DNA of 64,000 nucleotides from Ignelater luminosus (lineage: Eukaryota > Arthropoda > Insecta > Coleoptera > Elateridae), in assembly GCA_011009095.1 (NCBI GenBank), contig VTPC01005348.1, forward strand, positions 16,463-80,462, in the 5' to 3' direction. Under the pieces are notes generated by a model that had not been told where the DNA came from, made no database searches, and saw nothing but the letters and a program-made list of their open reading frames with translations. This document shows, piece after piece, positions 14,501 to 27,800 of this stretch; the first letter of the stretch is position 1; the number at the start of each line of letters is the position of its first letter. The translations under genes and the position numbers were made by a program.

Positions 14501-17500
14501 TTTGTACGTTAATCAGTTAATATTCTTTATATTATTACTATTATTTAAAACAATTGCTGTTGATGTGGTAATATTCTGAAGAGGGGGAAAATTTCTTGAT
14601 CAAGAACAATACTTGTGTAGGAATTGTAGCGAACAAGAAAAGCATTTTTATTATTCCATGACGTTTTCTTCTCTGTAGGTAAGTAAAGAAACTTAGCTAA
14701 TTTTGCATTTATTCTAAAGAAAATACTAAAATTTGACAGCTACTTTTAATTTTGTTTCGCTGTTTTATTTCTAAAAAATTTATTTCTTACTCTACGCGAT
14801 AGTTTTGAATTTTACTTAACCTATACTTAACCATGTAAATTTAAAAATTAATTCACTTTACTATTTAATTCTCAATTTATTATTATTACACATAATGGGC
14901 ACTTGAAAAAATTGTATGCAACCTTATTTACAGCAATACCGCTTTTGAAACTAACGTAGGAGAATTTCCATCTGTCCATTTACCATCACGTGATCATTTG
15001 TTGCAGTACAATATAGCAATTATATTGTAAATCTCAACAGTAGCTATGACTTTGATTAGGTATCAAATATATCTAAAAATTTATATATTCAGACCTTCTT
15101 TTCATCAAATAAAACTGAATTTTTTATATTGATAAAATATTTATATCTTCGATAAGGTTCAGGAAACCGAGAAACATAAAATCGAATGGTTAATAAAAGT
15201 GATGATAAACCTTTTTAAATAATAAGTACCTTTTTTATTATTTCAAAATAATGATGTGATATCGTGTTTTCGTATAATTTAATGATTAGGTACATTATCT
15301 TACCTGTAATCCGTTATAAGTCCATGACCCAAATTTCATAAGACAGCTTTGCTCGTCAAAAGGAAAATATTGAACGTTTATTTCACAAGATGATTTATAA
15401 ATTGATGGTGGTTTCCACACAACTTCTCCGGTATATGACAAAACGGCTTTTGTCATCAATGTTACTTCATAATTGCCATCAGCACTATAACAAAAATATA
15501 TGTAATTTACATAGAAATAAATGATACTCATCTTTGTATAGAAACTAATTTAAAGTTATTATAAATCATAAGAAAATTTGTTCTAATTTTTTTTAATTAG
15601 TTTTAATTCTGATAATATACTTCCTCCTTGCATTTCCGTACGACCAACTGCAACTAGTGCATAATTACAACATAACAATAACAAAACTCAGAATTAACTT
15701 TATCTTAAATTAGGTACCTAATTTCCGTCGAAGTTGGATACATAAACGAGGAAGTTTATTGTTACTAACTTCAGTATAGTTCAACTTACTTGTTGAAGAG
15801 AACAATATCTGGAAGCCAGATGTGTTCTGAAGGAACATATAGTTGTTCAACACCACCATACTCTTCAGGATCCCATCTTAGTTTGTAATCTACCCATTTC
15901 TAAAACAAATAAAGTATGGATAAGAAATAAAATGCAGCTAGGCAATAATTAAAGTTAGGTTATTTGATACAAGATTCCGAGAGCGTAATAAATTTGCAAT
16001 TTGATTTATCACGCGCAGATAGCTAAGCTATAAACTACAACAAATGGTTTTTGTCTTTATATATTTTGTTGGTTTAAATGAAATAATAAAAAATGTGTAA
16101 TATATCATACAGTAAGCTATAAGCACTAAATCCTTTTAATGAACATTATTATCTGACCCACAGCTTATGGTCAAAAATGTTGCGTAGGTTTTCCACTCAA
16201 CGTAGAGCAAATTAAAAAATCCGCACAATGTCTCATTAACATAGATATACCTATAGAAATGTGACATTTTTAAAAATTAAAAGATGATGTTAAACGTAGA
16301 TGACCATATCTGTGTTTTTATAGCATTTTTGAAATCCCAAACATAATGATCATAAATGAGTTTGCTACATCAATTTTCATTTGTGTTTGTACTTTCGAAA
16401 CCTGAGGTTTTTCAACTATCAATTAAATGTCTTTCTCTTTTCTATTGTGATGGTACATATACTGTCTGCACTGTAAATAAATCATTTAATGTTAATTTAC
16501 TTTTTTCTTATTGCAATATTATAGGTTCTCAACTGCGGAGGTTATTGACATTGTTAAAAAATTACAATTACTTATATGTTATGTGTGAGTAATTTGTAAT
16601 TTTTTTGTTTTTGATTATTAAGAAATTTTTTTTTAATTAAACTAAATCCTTATGGTATATTCTGAGTCATTTAAAAGGTAAAACAAGAGATGATTTATTG
16701 AAAACTACTAACAAAAATTAAATTTATCTAGTGTCTTTTAATTAACAGTAACAACTTGTTCGAGCACTTTAATGGATTTTTATTCAAACCGTGCTAAGTT
16801 CAGCAAGTTAGGATTTCATTTATATAATTGCCATTACATCTTGAAATACCCTGTATGTTTATGTAATTTGAATCATATTACTTGATTTTTAAACTTTGTT
16901 TCTTATAAGTACCACGTCATCTAGGGATTTTCGAGTCTATCTGCACTACTTACGCCGAGCCTTAACGCTGAATATGCTACAAAATTGAGAAAACCCCTAC
17001 ACACCATACGCAGATTACATTACTAGTATAATAAACCAGCTATAGGAAAAATCCTACCGCTATTGTCTGTTAATAACACCATTTTGAGTTTCATTATTTT
17101 ACTATTCTGTTGAGATTTATCCCATAACTCTCATTAATTATTTATTATTAATACAGTTTTTTAACATGTGTGTACAAATAATCATTAAACCACCTAACTG
17201 AAAAATTTAAACTCAAATCTTCCAATGCCTTGGAAGACATGGGCTCAAATCCTGGCCAAATTGGAATTTCTCAAACTAATTTAAAAATGTAAAACTCCAA
17301 TGTTACTTTTACGTTTGCAAGAATTCTTTAATTGACGAGCTGCTTTTTCACTTTTATTATAACTAAAAACATGCTATCTTTTTTGCGCTCAATAAAGGAT
17401 CTGATTCTGAAACAAAACTTTTATAATTTTTTTAATATTCTTCTTCCGTCAACTTACTCAAGTTACATAGACTATATGTCTGGAACTAAAATATATCGAA

Positions 17501-20500
17501 AATAACTCGAAACCATTCCAGTAATACCAAGAGGGAACTACATATAGAATGATATAATAAGTGACGCTCTTTTCCTACCGTCTATGCCCCAGTTACCTCA
17601 ACTAAAAAATCTTAAAAGGCAACCCCCAACTTGCAATTCTTTGTTAGTAATCATAAGCTGCCACTGGATGCCGTTCATACAGCCTAAACCATACCCAATT
17701 CATACCCTGTACCCTAGTAAAAATTACACGAAAGTCGGTCCAGTAGTTTTCACCTAAACCCACCAGCAAAATAAGTCACAAGCAGCCACTGACTGCACAT
17801 ATACCTTCCACGGCTCATACCCTGTAGATCAGTAAAAATCGCATCAAAAGTGGTTCGAAAGTCTTAGAAATAATCGGAAACACCCAAACAACAAACACCC
17901 ATCAGAACTGATAAACTTCTTTTTTCTGAAGTCGGTTAAAACCTTGCGGCAATCCTCCATTCCTTTGATAAAAACTCAAGTGTTGTGGTAAATCTTTTTT
18001 CTAAGCAGGGATTGTTATCATTAGTCCAAAATCCAAAATCGACTAGTCAACCTAGAAGAGAATAACGTTGGTGATCGACATATTTCCATCTCTTGAATGG
18101 CAAGCCAGGAAGTGAAGATCTGTTCAAATTTTAGAAACACTTAATTGTTTCACAGTATCAGGTGCTTTTAAAACTTAAGCTTGGACTTCCGAAACAATGT
18201 TCAGGGGTACCTCTTTGATGTTGCTATACGACCCGCTACGCAAATCTGTTGAGCTAGAATTCAAGTTTGGCATTTATCGTGGAAACACTAACAAGCTACA
18301 CAACTATTTTTTCTTTGAACCTGTATTTTGATATAACTAGAGTTGTCAACAGCCAAATCTTTAATCAAGCATGGTCGAGAAAGAAAGTTCTAAACATGGA
18401 GTCAGCGGGTGATTTTTAAATCTTTCTAAAACACCCGAACAGAATTTTCGTAGTGAGATAAAAAGCGGCCTATTTGTATCTCACAAACTTAAGACAAGGT
18501 TCAGTGTTTGAAGCTTTTAAAGAAACCCCTTTCGGTAGATCTTATTAAAAGTACGTATAAAAATATGGCTAGGGTGTATTTTCCTGCGTTTACTTGAAAC
18601 CTTACTGTTTTTAACTTATAGAGATTTTGAACAGATCTCCCAAGGCAAAATTCGATTCGTATTCAAATTGTTAAAAAATATCTTCTCAGTTTGTCAGACA
18701 GGATTTTTTCAAATATCTTGTCTAAGAGGTAGAGAAACGTAAAGAGGTGATATGAAAAGAGATTTTTGTGGTTTTATTTGGATCTTACAATAGTGGTGAT
18801 CTTCCATACCAGAAGATGCCCGCAACAAATGCATCTGTCTTAAGAATGACACTTATGGTTTCCAAGGGTAGGTGACAAAGTGCTTTCTGGTAAAGTTCTT
18901 GCCTGATGGATCTTTATGTTTAGTGTTTATCTAGTTAATCTCTATTTCTTACATGTTATAAGAGTGAACAATTTACTAAATCTTCATCTGCACACTTTTT
19001 GTGGGAGGTTAGCGTGAATTATGCATTATTTAGTCGTTTTACTCCATTGACAACAATCTGTGGCATTGTTTTATTTTATTAACTCGGAGTTCTAGATAGT
19101 AATGGAAAAATGAAACTGACTAAGGTGAAGAAAAATGGAATTATAATACGTGGTGTCGTGTTTTATGAGGTCGCTACGTTAGATATGAAAAATGCAGCCT
19201 CCTGTATAAAAAATTAAAAAAAAAACACATTAAGTAATTTATAGTGTTCATAACTCGAAATAAAATTCCATTGGTGGAAGATTTTCTATTTAAAGTCAAT
19301 TATAAGTGTTAAACTTTCTCATTGTAGTAAAATGAAATAAATAAATTTCTCAATCAGGGCACCTAAAACACTTCTTAAAAACGATAAGGTCAGTTCTGCT
19401 TTAGTATCCAAATAATTAGAACTTTAAAACAAACTTTCTTGTGGGTATCATGAAAAGAATTATTACCATGTAGGTAATTAGTACTTTTGGTATGGTTTAG
19501 CTTTTTGTGTTTTTATTACAACTCAGCAAAGGGAAAAGTAGTTTTTTCTGTTAAGTAATACTTAATGAACAGAAAAGAATATAATAATAATCAGAAGTAC
19601 AAAAATATTTGTTTGGGTTAACAACCTACTATCTTTCCATTGTTTGGTACAATCAGAATGTAAAATAATTTTTAATACAACAGATACTTCTTTTCAATGA
19701 ACAAAGGTAATGCCTGGATTCTTTTAATATTTTTAACAATGCTGAACAAAAAATAAAAAAGCTCATTGTGCAGTTTTAAAATATTTTATTATTATCTCTC
19801 TATGTTTGAAATAATAGGATATGCCAAAGAGAAGACGTACATCTAGTTGATACAAAAAGAGGTACCAACATAAAACAAAAAAGTATGTAAGAAACTGTGC
19901 TATTTAGAATCATACTTCATTCAGAATAATGAACAATTCAAAATAATAATTAGGCAAATCGGTACATTATCTCAAAGTAAGTGCTCTCAATACTATTTTC
20001 CATGAGGCGATGTTTCTGTTGCATCCGGTTGTATCCTATCTTGAAGTCTTAAACAAAGTGCATACTGGATTATTACATTAGCATAAACAAGTAACATGCA
20101 AGTTATACAAATGAAAAAAAAATCTATTTAGGAAACTGTTTTCAGGAAGTAGGGTAGTTATATTTTTAGACGAAAGGTGCCGTATACAAAAGTTTATAAT
20201 ATAGTTAGTATGCATCTGAAACAAACTCGCTTTAAATCACTTTTTTCAGAAACATTTCAACTTACTAGTTTACATGTCTGTATGCTTGCGGTCATAAAAA
20301 ACGCAACACTCGAATTTACTAATAATTATATTTTAGTTTACATATATGTCAGTGGCTATAATTCAGTTACCTTTTACTTTCCTTCCACTTCGGAACTAAT
20401 TTTCTGCAATGAAAACCATATTTATGCTTTAAATTTTGGCAAACTGTTACAATTACAATCTAACTTCACTCTTTTGAAATGCATATGGAATCTATCTGGC

Positions 20501-23500
20501 ATGCAAAAAATTTTTTAATCAGGGCAATTTTAATAGTAGCTAGTTTATAGTTCGGTTATACATACAGTTACTAGATAAACTTTATTGTGATCGCCAACAA
20601 ACCCTAATAGGATACTTACAGAACAGTAAAAACTATTTTACTAACTCTAGATTAAAAACTAGAAAAGATGTCTAGATAAACGTGCGTCTAGGACGTCATA
20701 GACTTCAAGGTAAAAAGTGTTCAATTTTTACTGAAAAACCATTGTTTTAAGTCTCTAAAATCAGTTTTTTTTGCAATTTTTATAGTGAACACTACTGTAT
20801 GGAAGAGGGCACAAACTTTTCTTTAGAATAATAGATTAGGATACAAAACAAGTGAACAATTTCTGTCGTTGTTGTAATCTACAGAGTGTTACAAATTCGA
20901 GTAGTTGCATGAGGATCTCAAAAACCGTAAGAGATACGAATTTGTTTACACTATTGCAAAGTTGCTCATTTATGTGCCTAACAACATGCCGTTTAAAAAG
21001 TCCAAAAATTTTGAATATTTCCGGAGATATCCGAAACAAATCCAAACATTAATTTTTCGTATTTAATTTCTTACGCCTTTATTTTCAAATTGATTTAAAA
21101 ACTAATAACACATTTTTAAAGCACTTTTTTATGTTCTTTGAAACTGTGTAATCATTTTTTAGATACGCTGTTTCGTATTTTAGATATCATCATCAGATAA
21201 ATTTTTTTCAATACGGACCTGGATTTATTTTTACGTTTTTGTCAAAAACTGGTTTTCAAAGGCATAATTCCATATTATGTTTTAAAAAATTGCGTTTTGT
21301 AGTAAAGAAAATAATGCTTTTTATCGTCCAATTTTTGCTAGTACGGTCCTGGGGATTTTAATCAGGATTCATAGGCTAAGACAAATCAACATAACTGTAA
21401 AACTCGGTTTGATAAACATACTGAGTCTAACTTTATTTAAACTTATTTTATTACTTTGTTTGCGTTAAAATGTATACACCCTGTATACTTAATAAGTGTA
21501 ATTGCATTATATCTTATAGAATAAAATGAGGTTTTACGTAATCTTCGCCCCGGAGACTACTTTGGTAGGGGTCCTTTTTCAGAAAAACCCGAAAGTTTAT
21601 AGTTAGAATGAAAGTAAAGCGAAGTCTGTTTAGATTGATTTATTTTTGGGAAAACTGCATAGCGGCTTCAAGCAGGTTTGTTTTCGACACACGTTAAGTA
21701 TAAACTTTCGTACAAACTAAATTTGGCTTGAAATAAAAGTACTACCCAAAACAGTTCTCTCGTAAGATTAAAGTTTTATTAACAAATATCTACTAATAAG
21801 ATATAAAACGGAAAATTAAACTATAGATTAAATATTATTATTATTATTATATTTACTTTTCATGATGTAAAACTGTTTTTTCTGCAACTGTCACTGTAGT
21901 AGCAACTTTTCTGATTTAAAAACATTAGGGAAGCGTTACTTTACCTACCTAGGCAGGGAAATTCTTCCCTGACTAATTTTATCATAAAATTACAAAGCTG
22001 AAGCAACAGATATTTCCATCGAATTTTGTTTTTTCTAGATTTTTCCATTCTAAAAATTTATTTTGTAATATACAAGTGCGGAAAACAATTGGTACCTACC
22101 TACGTTAGGGAAATGTCTTCACAAGAATCGCAAGCTTCCAGGACAAACCGCTAGGACCTGCTCGTTACTACATTCTCAACTTTTCTACACTTTTTAGACA
22201 TGCCCCTGAAGTAACAAAATAATGCACGACTAGGAAGTTCAAAAATAACTTAATCTCATTATGCGTCATAATTGTAGACAGTTGAAACTAAAAATCTAAA
22301 GCCTAGATAAAAATATTTCTCTGTTACTGTTCAAATTGAGCTAAAAACTCATTAGGAATGGTTACGCTTTAGATATGTACTTTAGTAGTCATTGGATTAT
22401 ACAAGTTTCTGCAAATTTTTTATTGTAAATTCTGCAATGGTTTTGTACGTGCACTCACTACTAATATTCTTGATTTACTAAGCTCGTAATTATTTAAAAA
22501 GTTATAGTTCATGTGAATACCCCTCTGTTAAAATGTGCGGTTCTGATTCAGAAGTTGTACGCGTGCAAGTAAAAAATCTACCACTAAGTGGATAGCAGTC
22601 AAGCAGGGAAATAAAGGATGGAAAGTGTTGAGGTAGTAATATATTCTGACAGGCGTGTGATGGAGAAATCTAATTGTTGTTTAATTTCCGCTTTTATTTA
22701 GATTCTATTCCGTGATGGAGTCAACACATATGTATCTTGTGATTTTGAGTGTCTGTTTTGTTTTAAATGCCGACCTACCGATTTATGGGCCGGAAACCTT
22801 CCGCTGCTCTTGTAGTATTCATTTAGAGGTTTGTATTTAACAGTTGTTAAGTAATCGTACTTGGAGTTTTAGTGTATGTTCCACCGCGACCATGACTGTA
22901 TGCAGAGCATTTTAACTACCTAAGGTTTCATATCCACTTTTGATCGTATCATCTCTTCTACTTCCGGAATGTTTGAGACTAGGCAACACAGTTTACGTTT
23001 CACTGTTCTGTTTACTATTAAACATCAGTTCTAAATATTAAAATAGTAACCTTTTACTATGTGTTTAGATATTAAAATACCATTTTTCGTTTGTGTGTTT
23101 ATATTACTATCTGTAGCAACTTAGAATTTCTGTTTGGGTATTTACGTAGCAAGACCGGACAACCCATATATTTTTGAATGTATTACAAAACCTATTTTTT
23201 TGTGAGAGTAAGTTTTTTATGAATAAACATAAACACAATGGAAATCTTAAAATTTGCAAATGGGGTGGTAATGCTGTCTTAGTCTTTTATTAAATTCGTT
23301 GGCATGGTAACGTAACCTTGGCAAAGTAATTGTTTATTCTCATTAGTTCTACAGGCTTACAGCTAAAAAGTTATTTTTTCAATCTGATCTAGAAAACACT
23401 TTCCGGTCTAGACCAGTATAGTTTCATACTTTCCACTCTAAAAGAAATTCTGTTACATACTTAGTAACAATTTTTTTAAACCCCATTATATCAATATTAC

Positions 23501-24803
23501 CTTCCCTATGATTTGGTGGGCTAGTAGATACTTACTTCTTTATTTACACAAATGCGAGATTTGGTATCCCTAACAGCTATTATTAGATTAAAGAGCTTTC
23601 GGTTGTAAAATTATTTGTATTCTGTAGCAGAGCTGGGTAAGTACATCACAAATGTACTTGAAAAACCATAAATAAATCCCTTTTTTTGTACTTGTACTTG
23701 TACTGAAGTACATCCTATTGGTAATGTACTTTGTACTTGTACTTATAAATCCAAAGTTTGATTAGTACTTGTACTTGGTATTTAAATATATCTGATGCAA
23801 GTACAGGTACTTTTCCAAATACAAGTACTTTCTCAATCTATTTAAGTACTACTTTTTGCATGAAATGTAAATTTTTCTATTACACTCTTCTCAGATATAT
23901 CACAAGTCGCACTATTCTATTATTCTATTCTGTATTTGATAGCCTCTTAGTTTAGCTCTTTTATGGTATATACATGAACTGCTCGCTTGTTAAGTTACGT
24001 CTGAGTAAAGAAATAAGTAAATCTGTTTCAACTGTGAGATTTTTCTTTTTTTTCATGTATCCACGTTAAATTAATAAACAAAGCCCATGTCAAATTTAAA
24101 GTTCTTCATTAATTTTATTTAACATTGTCGATGCTTTATCCTTAGGTTTAGAAAAATTCCTCATTTAAGTATATGCTGATGAGCCTAGTTCCGTTTCTTT
24201 TGTTTTTTAAATGGAATTTTACATTGGGAAAACCTTTTTATATTTTATTTTTCATTATGAAGATAAAACCAAAGTTAATACAAACTAACTAAAAATTTAT
24301 ATTGTGGCTAGGATAAAGATATTCATCATATGTTTTTTATTATACTTTTTATACTGCTTACGTAACAAAGAGAAAATAAATTTAAAAAAGTACTTGGAAA
24401 AGTACTTATAAGTTAGAAATTAAGTACATTTTATCTGTATTTAAGTACTTTTGTATTTAAATACTTTTCTTTTTTAAAGTACTTAGTACTTGTACTTAAA
24501 CATTTACACAAAAATGTACTTTGTACTTAAGTACATTTGTGATGTACTTACCCAGCTCTGTTCTGTAGATATTTATTTCGGTTAGGATATTTGTTCCTGT
24601 TATTTTTGAATTAAATTTGTATGATTATTTTATAGTAATATCCTTTAGAGATCACGATATTTTTATATTGCTGTAATATTAAATATCCCCTCAATTTTTG
24701 TTATTATTAATATTTTTAAAATTATTATTATTATTAATACAAAACAAAATAATTATATGTACATTATACCTGACTGTGAATGATACTTAGATGTATCTTG
24801 TTC

Positions 24804-24848
<45 letters not shown>

Positions 24849-27800
24849 AAGTTCTTAAGGATTTTAGGATATATTATTATGGAAGTTTTTCATTTATTCG
24901 TTATTATTCTTGTCTAGACCTTTTGTTATAATTGTTTAATAATAGAAAATTTTTTATCAAATATCTCTTTTCGAAGAAAGTTAGATCTAGATTAAAGTTT
25001 GTGTTTGTTTTTCTGAAACTCACATTCTAGAATTAGGTACCTACATAAAATGATATGATTAGTATAAATTAATTACTGTTTTTATGGGTCAAATTTTTTA
25101 TCCTTTTTGTCCGTGACCTGTATGTGAATAAGTAATATAAACTTTTTAGCTATTATCTACGTACGTAGTTTGGAAAACAAATAGGTGGGTATATCTTTCC
25201 CTAACAGCAAAAAATTAGGCAATATTTTACACAAATCCTTGGTACATGCATGTTAATTACTGAACCAGACAGATATTGCGTAATATAATATTTGTTTGCT
25301 AGGAATTTCCACTCCAGACAGTTTAATTTACTGTAACCAAAACTTTTAGAGGTACATGCCACTTACATAATATAAAGTAAAAATTGTACTTTCGTATTAG
25401 ATGAATACATTTCGGCGTTACATTAAATATGCAATAAACATTTCAAGGCTATATGATGTTATTCGATTTATATAGGGTGTATTTATTCAGGAAGAGAATC
25501 TTAGCACCACTCGATTCTCCTTGAAAAATTGAGCAAAATGTGTTATAGAAATGTTCATCTTAAACGCATATTTTTCGAAATAAAGGTCATTTAAAATTTT
25601 TAATACTTGCAACGCTGTATGAAAATTGTAAGCATAGCAAAAATAGGTCATAAGTTTATTAACGTGGTTACCTTAGTAACATTTTTGCAGATCGTTATTA
25701 TTGTTTCTAGATAAATACAGTATTGCAATATCTTCTACAAAGTAGATTAAAGCAATTGCAGTATGTAAAAGCCATTTAAAAAAATGGCTGGTAAACAGGA
25801 GAAAAATATGATTGATTTATGTTTTCTGATACCTAAACCATGGGTGGTTACTTTTATTTAATAATTTTGCGCGGTCATAAGCAAATTATAAAAAAATATA
25901 TGACTCTTAATATTTCCACAACCGGAGAGTTAACAACAAATTGGTACTAGAGCTTCTTGCATAGTTTTTAATGCAGAATCGAGTAGCGTTGATATTCTGT
26001 ATCTGAAATAATACACCCTGTATACACATTAATATTGAAACAACCGTACATCATAAACAGTAATTGAAGTGACTTGTCCAAATAAGATTTTTAAAATTGA
26101 GTTAGCTATCAAAAAGGGGCCAATAAATAATTTATTTTTAAAGAAGTTTTATATAATTCCGAATGGTGCAGTTTAGAGATTCATAATAAATTAATGTTAT
26201 GAAAACGAAGTGTAGGATCAAGTTTTCCCAGCAGAAACTTTTTATGAAAAAATATCAGACAGGTCGTCCATTTTTTGTCGCTACAATTTTGTCATTATTC
26301 TGTACGCGACCTTATCAAAATTAACGATCATTTTTTGTTTTTTTTGTGTACGGAGATTCCAAGTGATAAGTTCAACAAGGACATACCTTAGGGAGAAAAA
26401 TAGAAAATTACCCATAATAGATATTATTTAATAAATAATTAAAGGAATAACATTTTATTTATGTTACCGTCCATTTCAAAAAGCGGGACACGTGTCCTTT
26501 AACTAGCTGTTAGTATTGTTCCGGGTATCTTTGAACGTGAACAATTACGTGTATAAAAATGCAAATTAGATTGATTATTAAATAACAAATTACGTAGGTA
26601 CTTTATTCCTAGGATACCACTTATTCTGGAAATTTCCAAATAACCGGACTTACCTTTATTTAAAAAACTTCTTGTTAGTTTTATAAGATGCAAATACATG
26701 ATGTACATAAATACGTAGCTTACATAAAAAAATTTTAAATATTACCTATTTACTTTAAAATTCATAGTGATGCTATTAAATCCTAGCAAATTGGAGTAAT
26801 CAAAATAGATTATACCAAACTATCAAATGTTACATTCTTTGAGTGCCTAGAATTGTCTTATTTCTTAATAAAGAATAGTGAAAACTTAAATTTAAATTAC
26901 CGTTTCATTTAGTATAAAAATAAATAATTATTGTAATTCAGTTCTAAAGACTTTGGGTCATTTTATTATGATAACAGTTATAAGTATCATTTATATTTAA
27001 TTAAATTGTGAAATGTAATTAAAGTTTACAATTACGTCTATTTAAACCAGCCGTTTTTGACAACTAAAGAGCAACTGAAGTTAACGAAAGTCTTTTTTGC
27101 TTATTAAAACAGATTAAGGGAGAATCTGAAAAACAATATTATTGAATAATTTAGTTTTCGTGTGCTTTAGAATCATTTGATTCTGACACGGAGAAGGCAG
27201 GGTGTCTGTCAATACTTGTGTGAATTTCATTCCAAATGCTAAGAAAGTGAGTGTAAGGCTTAGCCTTTTTGAAATATTTACTTATTTAAATGCGAAGCAT
27301 CTGAAACAATCTTAGAAGGCGGCAATGTAATTTTATGTTGATTAGAAAAGTTTCCAGACAGATTTAGGTTTCATCAGGTTAGGTTAGAAGCTCTTGTTGG
27401 ACTAATGGCAATGTTTTAAAATACAATGCACTTAAGCTGCATCAAAAGCACAAAAGCTCAACAATAAATATTCACTTTAAATAATGGCTTAATTGACGTT
27501 GCAGAACGCAGTAAACAACATGTAAATAAATCCAAACGCCTTCTCGATTTAATCTAACATTTCGTCTATATGTCTGGTAATATTATGTGTTTATTTTTTA
27601 GAGATCATGACCTACTGTATCAACCTTTTGTAAATATGACGATGACTGCTATTCTTTTAAAAATGGCCGTGCAAAACTCGAGAAAAATCGTTTTATCAGG
27701 TAAAAACTGAACATGAAATAAGGCTAATGACAAAAATTAGAGAGTTATTGTTCAAGCCGCTACAAACACGTACCGGTATGATCAGTTCTTTATAAATAAG

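Larger units (their letters stand above)
8651..15303. other. intron 4 of nAChR alpha4
   Basis: 6.65 kb. Contains the hAT element 11861-13934. A stretch at about 10260-10980 is markedly A/G-rich on the plus strand with short broken reading frames; it may be an old element but I cannot name it. Flanks 8651-10260 and 13942-15303 show nothing recognisable. Confidence 0.7.

Noticed and set aside
20177..20518. 113-codon plus-strand open frame.
   Set aside because: No recognisable domain, no splice or promoter context, and composition as in the surrounding AT-rich intron.
27370..27386. GGTTAGGTTAG, telomere-like TTAGG units.
   Set aside because: Only two units; expected by chance in this composition.
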